A DNA stretch of 48,181 nucleotides from Deltaproteobacteria bacterium HGW-Deltaproteobacteria-19 (GCA_002841865.1 PHBD01000025.1:20028-68208), one strand, 5' to 3'; positions 7,750-15,340 are shown, counted from the stretch's first letter. Numbers and translations are program-made. Notes: generated from the sequence alone by a model not told the origin.

Positions 7750-9192
7750 TCAATCCACCGTGGAATTCAGGATGCGCTTCAGCCTCTGCCTGGTGATTTT
7801 CAGGGCCAGGGCGGTACGGGACCGGTTCCCCTGGTAATGGGAGAAAACGGCCTCTACGTAAATTTTGATGGACGAGTCCAGGGCAGCGGGGACCGGTGCG
7901 GGCCGGGACCGGTTCCCCTGGGAATGCGAGGGAATGCCGTCAGCGCAGGCCTCGACGGCGGAGCCCAGGGCCGCGGGGGCCGGAGAGGAGACTTTCGCCG
8001 GATCGGAAATTCCCCGGGAGGCGATATGCTCCAGGGGGATTTCCGTGGTCCGGATCCAGTTCCCCTCGCACAGCAGCATCCCCCGTTCGATGATGTTCCT
8101 CAGCTCCCGGATGTTGCCCGGCCAGGAATAGTTCGACAGGATCGCCAGGGCCTCCTCGTCGTATCCGCTGACGCTTTTGTTCAGTCCGCGGTTGTAGCTG
8201 TCGATGAAATGCCTGATCAGCAGGGGAAGGTCGCTGATTCTCTCCCGCAGGGGCGGGATGACCAGGGAGATCACATTGAGGCGGTAATAGAGATCTTCCC
8301 GGAACGCTCCTGCCCTGACCTCCCGGAACAGATCCTTGTTGGTGGCGGCGATGATCCGGACGTCCAGCTTGATTTTTTTCGTCCCTCCCACCCGCTGGAT
8401 TTTCTTCTCCTCCAGGAATCGAAGCAGTTTGACCTGCGTCTTCGGTGTGATCTCCCCGATTTCGTCGAGGAACAGGGTTCCCCGGTCCGCCAGTTCGAAC
8501 ATTCCCCGCTTTTGCCTCATGGCCCCCGTGAAGGCTCCCCTTTCATGGCCGAACAGCTCGCTCTCCAGGAGCCCCTCGGACAGGGCTGCGCAGTTGACGG
8601 TGATCAGGGGGCTTTCACAACGCGGCCCGTTGTAGTGGATGGCGTTGGCAAAGAGCTCCTTCCCGGTTCCGCTCTCCCCCATGATCAGCACCGTCGACTG
8701 GTCGTTCTTGGCCAGCCTGCGGCTGAGGTCGATCATCCGCTGGATCCTCGGGTGGGCCGTCACGATGTTGTCGAAGCTGTACCGCTCCTTGCTGGTGGAA
8801 CGAATCTTGTTCACTTCGGCGACGGCCTTCTGGGAAGCCAGGCACCGGGCGAGGGCGAACGTCAGTTCGTCGATGTCGAAGGGCTTCGCGATATAGTCGT
8901 AGGCGCCAAGCTTGACGGCCTCCACGGCCCCCTTGATTCCGCTGAAGGCCGTCATGATGATGACCGGCACGCATGCGTCCATGGCCTTGATCTTCTGAAG
9001 CACCTGCATGCCGTCCATGTCCGGTAGCTTCACGTCCAGGAGAATGACGTCGGGACCGTGCTCCCGGAACGTTGCCAGGGCCTCTTCGCCGCTGACGGCG
9101 GTCATGGTCTGGTAACCCTCGTGCGAAAGGGCCTTGTCCAGGGAATGCAGAAGCAGTTTCTCATCGTCGACGATCAGGATGGAGTGTTTCAC
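7750..9192 (-). CDS. NtrC-family sigma-54-dependent response regulator
   Basis: A 480-residue regulator with a receiver domain (phosphoacceptor Asp53 in ILLDVKLP, Lys in AKPFD), an AAA+ sigma-54 activation domain (Walker A GESGTGKE at 172-179, sigma-54 contact loop GAFTGA at 219-224) and a Fis-type helix-turn-helix at the C-terminus. The start is a GTG overlapping the kinase stop as GTGA, so the two are translationally coupled. The longer open frame upstream is the kinase read in another frame. The C-terminus is odd: a 29-codon segment ending in SHxQGNRSR occurs twice in tandem, the first copy being degenerate. It probably activates the adjacent CoA operon through its -24/-12 promoter. Confidence 0.92.
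   Translation of the reverse strand: MKHSILIVDDEKLLLHSLDKALSHEGYQTMTAVSGEEALATFREHGPDVILLDVKLPDMDGMQVLQKIKAMDACVPVIIMTAFSGIKGAVEAVKLGAYDYIAKPFDIDELTFALARCLASQKAVAEVNKIRSTSKERYSFDNIVTAHPRIQRMIDLSRRLAKNDQSTVLIMGESGTGKELFANAIHYNGPRCESPLITVNCAALSEGLLESELFGHERGAFTGAMRQKRGMFELADRGTLFLDEIGEITPKTQVKLLRFLEEKKIQRVGGTKKIKLDVRIIAATNKDLFREVRAGAFREDLYYRLNVISLVIPPLRERISDLPLLIRHFIDSYNRGLNKSVSGYDEEALAILSNYSWPGNIRELRNIIERGMLLCEGNWIRTTEIPLEHIASRGISDPAKVSSPAPAALGSAVEACADGIPSHSQGNRSRPAPVPAALDSSIKIYVEAVFSHYQGNRSRTALALKITRQRLKRILNSTVD
7818..7991. repeat. 87-bp imperfect tandem duplication inside the activator's HTH region
   Basis: A GGGACCGGTTCCCCTGG block occurs at 7818 and again at 7905, exactly 87 bases (29 codons) later, with similar sequence following each. 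In the protein the copies align without gaps as PAALGSAVEA...SHSQGNRSR and PAALDSSIKI...SHYQGNRSR. The in-frame spacing shows duplication within the reading frame. Confidence 0.75.
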
Positions 9193-10844
9193 GGTCGTTT
9201 CTCCCGCTGCGCCGGAAGTGGTCTGCCGACGGGCAGGAGCACCCGGAATGTCGTTCCCCCCTCCGCCTGGCTGTCCACCTCGATCCGGCCGTGGTGGTCC
9301 TCGATGATCTTGTGGGTAACCGTCAGACCCAGGCCCGTCCCTGCGTTCTTGGTCGTGAAAAAGGGGTCGAAGATCTGGCCCAGGTGTTTCGCTGGAATGC
9401 CGATGCCCGTGTCGATGACGTCGACGAAAATCCAACCCCGGTTCCGGGACCTCCGCTTTGCCGCGCCCGTCCTCACGGTGATCGTTCCGCCGTCGTTCAT
9501 GGATTCCATGGCGTTGATGGCCAGGTTCAGGAACACCTGCCGCAGCCGGTTGGGGTCCGCACGGACGGTCGGGTTCTCCGTGCTGAAAACCGTTTTCCAG
9601 GCGATGTGCTTGCGGGCCATCTCTTTTTTCAGCAGGGAAAGGGTCGTCGAGAGGAGTTCATGGAGATCGAATTCCTCGATCTGGAGGGGGACTGGCCTCA
9701 CGAGGTTGAGGATTTCCCGGATCAGGCGCTCGACCCGGTCGATCTCCCGGCGGATGTTTTTCAGTTCCGCCTTCCGGGCCTCGGCCTTGCCGGGATTCCG
9801 TTCCAGGTTCTGGACAGTCGTGTAGATGCTGGCCAGGGGATTCCTGATTTCATGGGCGATTCCCGCGGCGATGCGACCCAGGGCGGCGAACTTCTCCACA
9901 CGGACGAGGTAGTCGTCCATCCTTTTCTTTTCCGTCAGGTCAGTGATGATGGTCACGGCACCGAGGGTCTGATGGTTTTCGTCCAGGACGGCGAAACCGC
10001 TCAGGTTCAGGATGAGGTTCCGGCTGTCCGCGCCCTGGTAGGGGAAGTCGAAGAACTGGATGTCCTCGTTCTTCTTGAGTGCCCCGTAGATCCGGTTCCG
10101 GTCACTCCTCGTGAACCTGAAGATGTCCTGGATCCTGAGCGTTGTGGCCCTCTCCTTCGGGATGCCCATGATCTCCTCCGCCCGGGGATTCACGTTCAGG
10201 ACGCGACCCATGAGGTCCGTGACGATGACACCGTTGGTGGAGCACTTGATGATGTTTTCGGAGAGGGCCTTCTCGTCGCAGAGAGCCTGGTAAAGCCTGG
10301 TGTCCTCGATGATGATGGAGGCCTGGTTGGCGAAAATCGTGAGGGACTCCACGTCGTCCTGGGTGATTTCCATGCGGGTCCGGTAGCGGTCCACACCCAG
10401 GATGCCGAGGATCTTGTCTTTGATCTTCAGGGGGACGTAGAGGACCGACTTTCTCTCCTGCTGTTCGTTGATCACAAGGTCGATCGCTGTTGCGTCGGGT
10501 GCCTTTTCCGTGTCGGGGATGAATCGGGGATTTCCGGAGCGGATGACCTTGGTCTCGTAGCAGTCGTGGCTGTCAAGGATCAGCGGCCTTTCCCAGGCCC
10601 TCCGCTCCCCCTCCGGCGTGAAGCCCTTGATGCACTTGCATTCCAGTCTCGTCTGGTCGTGATTCAGAAGCATGACGATGGCCCGGTCGAAGTTCAGGCC
10701 GGTCATGGCGCTGCTCGTGATCTTGTCCAGGACTTCGCCCAGGTCGGGCGAACTTGTGAGCAGAGAGCTGATCTCGAAGACGTGGTTCAGGAGGTTGTTC
10801 TTGATCCGGAGCTTTTCGCTCAGGACGGCTTCCCGGCGGGCCAT
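9189..10844 (-). CDS. soluble GAF-PAS sensor histidine kinase
   Basis: A 551-residue kinase with a GAF domain (about 35-180), a PAS domain (about 190-305), HisKA with phosphoacceptor His331 in AAGIAHEIRNPLAS, and a HATPase_c domain with DTGIGIP and GTGLGLTV boxes. No membrane segment or signal peptide is visible, so it should sense a cytoplasmic ligand or redox state through GAF/PAS. The ATG at 10844 follows a GAAGGAAGGA site. Its stop overlaps the regulator start by four bases, so kinase and regulator form one operon and surely a cognate pair. The likely signal is an intermediate of the adjacent CoA pathway, which is inference from position. Confidence 0.9.
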   Translation of the reverse strand: MARREAVLSEKLRIKNNLLNHVFEISSLLTSSPDLGEVLDKITSSAMTGLNFDRAIVMLLNHDQTRLECKCIKGFTPEGERRAWERPLILDSHDCYETKVIRSGNPRFIPDTEKAPDATAIDLVINEQQERKSVLYVPLKIKDKILGILGVDRYRTRMEITQDDVESLTIFANQASIIIEDTRLYQALCDEKALSENIIKCSTNGVIVTDLMGRVLNVNPRAEEIMGIPKERATTLRIQDIFRFTRSDRNRIYGALKKNEDIQFFDFPYQGADSRNLILNLSGFAVLDENHQTLGAVTIITDLTEKKRMDDYLVRVEKFAALGRIAAGIAHEIRNPLASIYTTVQNLERNPGKAEARKAELKNIRREIDRVERLIREILNLVRPVPLQIEEFDLHELLSTTLSLLKKEMARKHIAWKTVFSTENPTVRADPNRLRQVFLNLAINAMESMNDGGTITVRTGAAKRRSRNRGWIFVDVIDTGIGIPAKHLGQIFDPFFTTKNAGTGLGLTVTHKIIEDHHGRIEVDSQAEGGTTFRVLLPVGRPLPAQREKRP

Positions 10845-10917
10845 GGTTTTTCCTTCCTTCTCCAGCGCTTGGATTCACCCATATCAAAAAACGCCCGTTC
10901 TCTCCATCTCTCCGCAA

Positions 10918-10931
10918 GCAATATCCGTGCT
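10918..10931 (-). promoter_or_regulatory. -24/-12-like site upstream of the sensor kinase
   Basis: On the minus strand the sequence AGCACG-GATA-TTGCT matches the sigma-54 consensus except that the -24 dinucleotide is AG instead of GG. It lies exactly as far from the kinase ATG (74 bases from the -12 element) as the stronger site lies from the BKACE ATG. If functional, the two-component system would be autoregulated. Confidence 0.4.
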
Positions 10932-11016
10932 TTCTCGCCGACGTTGCCGGCCGCGCCCCCCGTGAATGCCGGTCGGTCCGGGGCGCGGTGGCTGTCACGG
11001 GGGCTTCCGCCGCCGC

Positions 11017-11076
11017 GAAAACGTTTCCGCTTTCAGCGATTTGAAACCAAAGCGCCGTGGAGGTGGAAACGTTTTC
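11017..11076. promoter_or_regulatory. paired palindromic operators between kinase and queF
   Basis: GAAAACGTTTCC (11017-11028) and GGAAACGTTTTC (11065-11076) are exact reverse complements. Each is also a near-palindrome around a central ACGT, and their centres are 48 bases apart. A second inverted pair CGCTTT/AAAGCG is nested inside. The pattern recalls LacI/PurR-type operators or an activator enhancer about 100-145 bases upstream of the kinase promoter. The 362-base gap (10845-11206) otherwise holds no gene. Confidence 0.5.
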
Positions 11077-11206
11077 TGATTGCTCCTCTGGAAACCCCCG
11101 GCCGCGCCCCCGCGGACGGAAGGTTCATCGTGGACACGGAGGTTGTATTTCTCCAGTGGATTTGCTATAGGATTCGCCCTGTTTGCCAAGTAGGGGGGAG
11201 ATCGCC

Positions 11207-11623
11207 ATGGCGAAGATGACCTCGAAGAAGGACCTGGAGGGCCTGACCCTCCTGGGGGAGGAGAAGGCCCGGCCGGGGAGGAAGCTGGAGACGTTCCCGA
11301 ATCACAACCCGGAACGGGACTACACGATCACCCTCCGGACGGAGGAGTTCACCTGCGTGTGCCCCGCCACGGGCCAGCCGGACTTCGCCGTTCTCACCAT
11401 CCGCTACATCCCGGACGGCCGGATCCTGGAGTCCAAGTCCCTGAAGCTCTACCTCTGGTCCTACCGCGACCGGGGCGTCTTCCACGAGCACGTGACGAAC
11501 GCCATCCTGGACGACCTGGTGGCGGCCCTGTCGCCGCGCTGGTGCAAGGTCACGGGGGAGTTCGCCGTCCGCGGCGGCATCTCCATAACCGTCGAAGCGG
11601 AGTACAGGGCCTCAGGCTGTTGA
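11207..11623 (+). CDS. queF: QueF, NADPH-dependent preQ0 reductase
   Basis: A 138-residue unimodular QueF, which reduces the nitrile of 7-cyano-7-deazaguanine (preQ0) to the aminomethyl group of preQ1 in queuosine synthesis. The nucleophile Cys52 and acid Asp59 are in CVCPATGQPDF, and the family motif ESKSLKLY spans 75-82. The ATG at 11207 is chosen over an in-frame start 24 bases upstream because GGGGGAG precedes it. The last codons (SGC and the TGA) fall inside the left inverted repeat of a mobile-looking element, so the native C-terminus may have been replaced. The transporter gene downstream belongs to the same pathway. Confidence 0.93.
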   Translation: MAKMTSKKDLEGLTLLGEEKARPGRKLETFPNHNPERDYTITLRTEEFTCVCPATGQPDFAVLTIRYIPDGRILESKSLKLYLWSYRDRGVFHEHVTNAILDDLVAALSPRWCKVTGEFAVRGGISITVEAEYRASGC

Positions 11624-11736
11624 AAAACGCCCGTCTGCTGCGTTTCCCTCATCCTGCGCCACTCGACGCACCAAAAAGTACGACTCGCGGCTCAGGATTT
11701 CGGGGGCCTTGCATCCGGGCATTTTTGAACAGCCTG
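11613..11736. repeat. 124-bp palindromic MITE/REP-like element with terminal inverted repeats
   Basis: The ends (11613-11633 and 11716-11736) are 21-bp inverted repeats with two mismatches: CAGGCTGTTGAAAAACGCCC on the left, GGGCATTTTTGAACAGCCTG on the right. The interior (TGCTGCGTT, GTACGA, CCTTGC) resembles the repeat units after lysC at 44962-45452, so it is one family. It encodes nothing and overlaps the last 11 bases of queF. Confidence 0.7.
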
Positions 11737-11752
11737 CATGAGTGGATTTTTC

Positions 11753-11775
11753 AAAAATAAATCTGACCTGTTTTT
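11753..11775. repeat. single arm of a REP-like hairpin
   Basis: AAAATAAATCTGACCTGTTT is the exact reverse complement of the left arm of the hairpin at 14121. A full second arm is not present here; only GGATTTTT remains before it. It lies 12 bases before the transporter ATG, so the element reaches into the translation initiation region. Confidence 0.55.
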
Positions 11776-11786
11776 CCAGTGAGTGA

Positions 11787-12533
11787 ATGATGAATGAATC
11801 CGCAAACGGGCGATCCCGGTGGCTGCCGGCCATCACGGCCCTCTTCGTCACCTCCCTGATCGTCGCCAATCTCATCGCCGTCAAGCTGATCCAGGCGGGA
11901 CCACTCGTCCTGCCGGCGGCGGTCATCATCTTCCCCCTCTCGTACATTTTCGGGGACGTCCTGACGGAGGTCTACGGATACGGCCGGGCCCGGCGGGTCA
12001 TCTGGACGGGCTTCGCCTGCAACCTCCTGGCGGTCCTCGCCATCCAGGCCAGCATCCGCATTCCCGCTGCACCCTTCTGGACCATGGGCTCCTTCGACGG
12101 GGCAGCCTCGAACCAGGCGTATGAAGCCCTCCTCGGGTTCACGTCCCGGCTCCTCATGGCGTCCTTTGCTGCCTATCTCGTGGGCGAATTTCTCAATGCC
12201 TTCATCCTGGCGAAGATGAAGATCGCCACGGCGGGGCGCTTCCTGTGGCTGCGGACCATCGGTTCCACAATTGTGGGCCAGCTGGCCGACTCGGCCATTT
12301 TCATCACCGCGGCCTTCTGGGGGACGATTCCGCCGCCCGTCCTGGGGACGATGATCGTCACGCAGTGGCTCGTCAAGAGCGCCTACGAGGCGGCCTTCAC
12401 ACCCGTCACCTATCTCGTCGTGGGATTCCTCAAGCGGGCCGAAGGGTGCGACGTCTACGACCGCCACACCCGTTTCAGCCCGTTCCTGTGGGGAGAGCGC
12501 TCCCGGGAGACATCGCTCCGCGGGAAGGGCTGA
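11787..12533 (+). CDS. yhhQ: YhhQ-family queuosine precursor transporter
   Basis: A 248-residue polytopic membrane protein of the DUF165/YhhQ family, which takes up queuosine precursors such as preQ0/preQ1. About six hydrophobic segments are visible, the first at 14-36. The family signature PLSYIFGDVLTEVYGYGRAR lies near 50-69, and the later GSTIVGQLADSAIF and SAYEAAFTPVTY segments are also typical. The ATG at 11787 is the first of a doublet. It follows queF by 163 bases that hold only repeat sequence. Together with queF it suggests salvage and reduction of preQ0. No preQ1 riboswitch is apparent upstream of either gene. Confidence 0.88.
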   Translation: MMNESANGRSRWLPAITALFVTSLIVANLIAVKLIQAGPLVLPAAVIIFPLSYIFGDVLTEVYGYGRARRVIWTGFACNLLAVLAIQASIRIPAAPFWTMGSFDGAASNQAYEALLGFTSRLLMASFAAYLVGEFLNAFILAKMKIATAGRFLWLRTIGSTIVGQLADSAIFITAAFWGTIPPPVLGTMIVTQWLVKSAYEAAFTPVTYLVVGFLKRAEGCDVYDRHTRFSPFLWGERSRETSLRGKG

Positions 12534-12540
12534 GATTCCC

Positions 12541-13650
12541 TCAGGGAAGGACAGCCTGCAGGGCTTGCAGAAAACGATCCACGTTTTCCCGCCGGGCCGT
12601 GTGGCCCATGAGGCCGATCCGCCAGATCTTTCCCGCCAGGGGCCCCAGCCCGCCGCCGATCTCGATCTTGAACTCCTGCCGCAGCCGTCGCCGGACGGAA
12701 AGTTCGTCGATCCCGTCGGGGCAGCGGACGGTGTTCAGCATGGGCAGGCGGAAGGGCTTCTCCACCAGCATTGAGAGCCCCATGCCTTCCAGCCCGGCCA
12801 CGAGGGCCTCATGGGCCTCCCGGTGCCGCGCGAAGGCCGCTTGCGGCCCTTCTTCCAGGACGAGTCGCAGGGCCTCGTAGAGGGCGTAGAGCATGTTCAC
12901 CGGCGCCGTGTGGTGGTAGACCCGGTTCTGGTTCCAGTAGTTCGTGATCAGGCTGAGGTCCAGATACCAATTGGGGACCTTCGACTTACGCGCGTTCAGC
13001 TTCGCTGTGGCCCGCTCCGAGAAGGAGAGGGGCGCCAGGCCCGGCGGGCAGGAGAGGCACTTCTGGGTGCCGCTGTAGAGGGCGTCGATGCGCCAGTCGT
13101 CCATGCGGACCTCGATCCCGCCCAGGCTCGTGACGGCGTCCACCAGGTAGATTGTGTCCGTGCCGGCCAGCATGCTCCCGATCTCGGCAACGGGGTTCCG
13201 GACGCCCGTGGACGTCTCGGCGTGGACGACCGCCACGATCGAGAAGGGACCCTTCTTCAGGGCGTCCGACGTCTGGTCAAGATCGACGGGCTTCCCCCAA
13301 TCGAATTCCAGGGCCTCCACGCGGGCTCCGAGCCGTCCGGCCACGTCCTGCATGCGGCGGCCGAAGACGCCGTTTGTCAGGATGAGGACCGGGTCCCCGG
13401 GTTCCACCAGGTTGACGAAGCACGCCTCCATCCCGGCGGAGCCGGTCCCGGACATGGGAACCGTGAGGGCGTTCTTCGTGTTCAGGAGTCCCTGGAGCAT
13501 GGACTTGATACTGTCCATGATGGTCAGGAAATACGGATCCAGGTGGCCCAGTGTCGGTTTTGCCAGGGCCTCATAGACCGTCGGGGGGACGCAGGACGGC
13601 CCCGGGCCCATGAGCAGAATCTCTTCGATGCCGTCGAGCAGGTTTTTCAT
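12541..13650 (-). CDS. class V aminotransferase (alanine-glyoxylate/serine-pyruvate type)
   Basis: A 369-residue PLP enzyme of the AGXT/serine-glyoxylate family. Lys197 in YSGTQKCLSCPPGLAP is the Schiff-base lysine, SGTGSAGMEA near 68-76 binds the cofactor phosphate, and DAVTSLGG holds the Asp that pairs with the pyridine nitrogen. The family transfers amino groups among alanine, serine, glyoxylate and pyruvate, and some members are hydrogenase-associated or phosphonate enzymes. The exact pair is not decided by sequence. The ATG follows a strong AAGGAGGTG site. The gene converges on the transporter with only seven bases between the stops and stands alone on its strand. Confidence 0.88.
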   Translation of the reverse strand: MKNLLDGIEEILLMGPGPSCVPPTVYEALAKPTLGHLDPYFLTIMDSIKSMLQGLLNTKNALTVPMSGTGSAGMEACFVNLVEPGDPVLILTNGVFGRRMQDVAGRLGARVEALEFDWGKPVDLDQTSDALKKGPFSIVAVVHAETSTGVRNPVAEIGSMLAGTDTIYLVDAVTSLGGIEVRMDDWRIDALYSGTQKCLSCPPGLAPLSFSERATAKLNARKSKVPNWYLDLSLITNYWNQNRVYHHTAPVNMLYALYEALRLVLEEGPQAAFARHREAHEALVAGLEGMGLSMLVEKPFRLPMLNTVRCPDGIDELSVRRRLRQEFKIEIGGGLGPLAGKIWRIGLMGHTARRENVDRFLQALQAVLP

Positions 13651-13740
13651 GAATGAGCACCTCCTTTGCGGGTCTTGACGGGGTGATTCAGGGGTAAGGG
13701 GATCAGCCGTCTTGAAAACTTACTGTTCCTGATTCTTTTC

Positions 13741-13746
13741 TATAAT
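13741..13746 (+). promoter_or_regulatory. perfect -10 box upstream of the Dabb gene
   Basis: TATAAT at 13741-13746 lies 69 bases before the start at 13815. No good -35 is seen at 16-18 bases; TTGAAA is 23 bases away. It may depend on an activator or be accidental. Confidence 0.4.
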
Positions 13747-13814
13747 GAAAAGATTTGCTAATGTCCATCGTCCCATCCAGCGGACAAGAATACCTTTCGG
13801 AAAGGAGGAGAAAC

Positions 13815-14108
13815 ATGCTCAGGCACATCGTGTTCGTGAAGTTCAAGGCAGGAGTGACCGCGGCGCAGGTGGAGGAGATGAAGAAGGCCCTGGGGGGGCT
13901 GCCGGGAAAGATTGCGGAGATCCGGGGGTGGGCCTTCGGACCCGACATCCTTCGGACCGAGCGGTCCGTCGATTTTGCCCTCGTGGCCGACTTCGAAAAT
14001 GTAGAGGCCTTGAAGCGCTACCAGGTCCACCCGGACCACATCCCGGTTCTCACGCTCGTGCGCTCCCTGAGCGAGGTCTTGCAGGTGGCGGATTTCAACT
14101 TGCAGTGA
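13815..14108 (+). CDS. Dabb-domain (stress-responsive A/B barrel) protein
   Basis: A 97-residue protein with the family start MLRHIVFVKFK and the late HPDHIPVLTLVRSLSEVLQVADFN strand. This makes a single ferredoxin-like alpha/beta barrel that usually dimerises. Dabb proteins range from stress proteins to small cyclases, and no specific function can be given here. The ATG at 13815 has a strong AAAGGAGGAG site, which makes a start 60 bases upstream unlikely. It stands alone between the aminotransferase and the GMP-synthase-like gene. Confidence 0.85.
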   Translation: MLRHIVFVKFKAGVTAAQVEEMKKALGGLPGKIAEIRGWAFGPDILRTERSVDFALVADFENVEALKRYQVHPDHIPVLTLVRSLSEVLQVADFNLQ

Positions 14109-14120
14109 CCGCCCGGCGAA

Positions 14121-14170
14121 AAACAGGTCAGATTTATTTTTGCGCTGTTAAAAATAAATCCGGCCTGTTT
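14121..14170. repeat. REP-like long hairpin after the Dabb gene
   Basis: Two 21-base arms (14121-14141 and 14150-14170) pair with two mismatches around the loop GCGCTGTT. The left arm begins AAACAGGTCAGATTTA. It begins 12 bases after the Dabb stop and probably ends its transcript. The arm sequence recurs at 11753 and in diverged form at 15291 and 45455. Confidence 0.7.
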
Positions 14171-14278
14171 CCCCTGCCTGAAGGAGGAACAATTTTGTCC
14201 TTTTCACCTTGAATCATCCCTTCAAAAACACTATAAGGAATCGCTTCATCATCAACGTAACCCGGGAGGAATCAGACC

Positions 14279-15244
14279 ATGAAGGGTAAGGAAATCAGGG
14301 CGGAAAAGCTGAACACGGACCAGTTCATCCAGGAACAGGTGAAAGAGATCCGCAAGGCCGTCGGGAAGGGGGTTGCCGTAAACGCGCTGTCCGGCGGGGT
14401 CGATTCCTCCGTTGTCACGGCCCTGGCCCACCGGGCCCTGGGTGACCGGCTCAAGACTTACTTCATCGAAAACGGCCTCATGCGGCAGGGCGAGGCGAAG
14501 CGGGTGCAGGCCCTCTTTGCGGTGCAGGGCATCCCCGTGGAAATCATCCCCGCCCAGAAGGCCTTCTTCAAGGCCTTGAGCGGACTCACCGATCCCGAAG
14601 AGAAGCGGGAGGCCATCACCCAGACGTTCTACAAGGACATTTTCCGCGCCCTCGTCGACCAGAGCGGGGCCAAGGTACTCCTGCAGGGGACGATCCTCAC
14701 GGACGTCGACGAGACGGTGGCCGGGATCAAGCGGCAGCACAACGTCTTCGAGCAGCTCGGCATCGATCCGAAGAAAGCATTCGGCTACAAGATCCTGGAG
14801 CCCCTCGTCCAGCTTCGCAAGGACGGCGTCCGCAAACTCGGCCGCGCCCTCGGGCTTCCCGAGTCCCTCTTCAACCGGATTCCCTTCCCCGGGCCGGCCC
14901 TGGCGGCGCGGATCATCGGCGAGGTGACCCCCGAGAAGATCCGCCTCGTCCGCAAAGCGACGGTCATCGTGGAGAAATTCCTGGGAGACACGGATGCTTT
15001 CCAGTACATGGCCATCCTTCATGACGACCGGGTGACGGGCATGCGCGAGGGAAAGCGGGAGTTCGGGCGGCAGATCGAGATCCGCTGCTGGGACAGCCTG
15101 GACGCCAGGACCGCGAAGCCGACCCGGCTTTCCTATGAAACGCTGGAGAAAATGGCCGGAAAAATCATCCGGGACATCCCGGAGGTCGTCAGCATCACCT
15201 ACAACATCGCCACCAAGCCGCCCTCCACGATCGAGGCCATCTAA
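14279..15244 (+). CDS. guaA: stand-alone GMP synthase ATP-pyrophosphatase subunit
   Basis: A 321-residue protein matching the C-terminal two thirds of GuaA: the PP-loop SGGVDSS at about 40-46, LLQGTILTDVDET, FPGPALAARIIGEVTPEK, and a C-terminal dimerisation domain ending KPPSTIEAI. It lacks the glutamine amidotransferase domain that bacterial GuaA carries at its N-terminus, so it resembles the archaeal split enzyme. XMP amination would need ammonia or a separate glutaminase, which is not in this window. Two other readings are possible: a paralogue beside a full GuaA elsewhere, or a changed substrate. The usual C-terminal TIEWE is TIEAI here. A GGGAGG site precedes the ATG. Confidence 0.85.
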   Translation: MKGKEIRAEKLNTDQFIQEQVKEIRKAVGKGVAVNALSGGVDSSVVTALAHRALGDRLKTYFIENGLMRQGEAKRVQALFAVQGIPVEIIPAQKAFFKALSGLTDPEEKREAITQTFYKDIFRALVDQSGAKVLLQGTILTDVDETVAGIKRQHNVFEQLGIDPKKAFGYKILEPLVQLRKDGVRKLGRALGLPESLFNRIPFPGPALAARIIGEVTPEKIRLVRKATVIVEKFLGDTDAFQYMAILHDDRVTGMREGKREFGRQIEIRCWDSLDARTAKPTRLSYETLEKMAGKIIRDIPEVVSITYNIATKPPSTIEAI

Positions 15245-15251
15245 ATAATAA

Positions 15252-15276
15252 GGGGACAGATTTGAATCTGCCCCCC
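15252..15276. terminator. hairpin of the GGGGACAGATT type
   Basis: GGGGACAGATT (15252-15262) and AATCTGCCCCC (15265-15275) pair with one mismatch, eight bases after the GMP-synthase-like stop. The AATAAGGGGACAGATT form is a widespread REP core in delta-type genomes, so it is both repeat and probable transcript end. Confidence 0.5.
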
Positions 15277-15289
15277 ACGTTAGAAAATG

Positions 15290-15340
15290 AAAAAAGGTCG
15301 GATCTTTTTTGCACTGCAAAAACAAATCCGGCCTTTTTTT
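15290..15340. terminator. bidirectional hairpin between convergent genes, REP-like
   Basis: AAAAAGGTCGGAT (15291-15303) pairs with ATCCGGCCTTTTT (15326-15338) with one wobble, and A/T tracts flank it on both sides. It can terminate the plus-strand gene and phoR. The phoR stop codon (15339-15341) lies on its edge. It belongs to the same family as the hairpin at 14121. Confidence 0.7.

Noticed and set aside
11100-11206. preQ1 riboswitch before queF
   Set aside because: I found no pseudoknot-forming C-rich stem with an A-rich tail; the leader shows only a weak TTGTAT/TATAGG promoter-like pair.
9291-11219. 642-codon plus-strand open frame opposite the kinase
   Set aside because: Mirror frame of a clear histidine kinase with no recognisable domain and no ribosome site.
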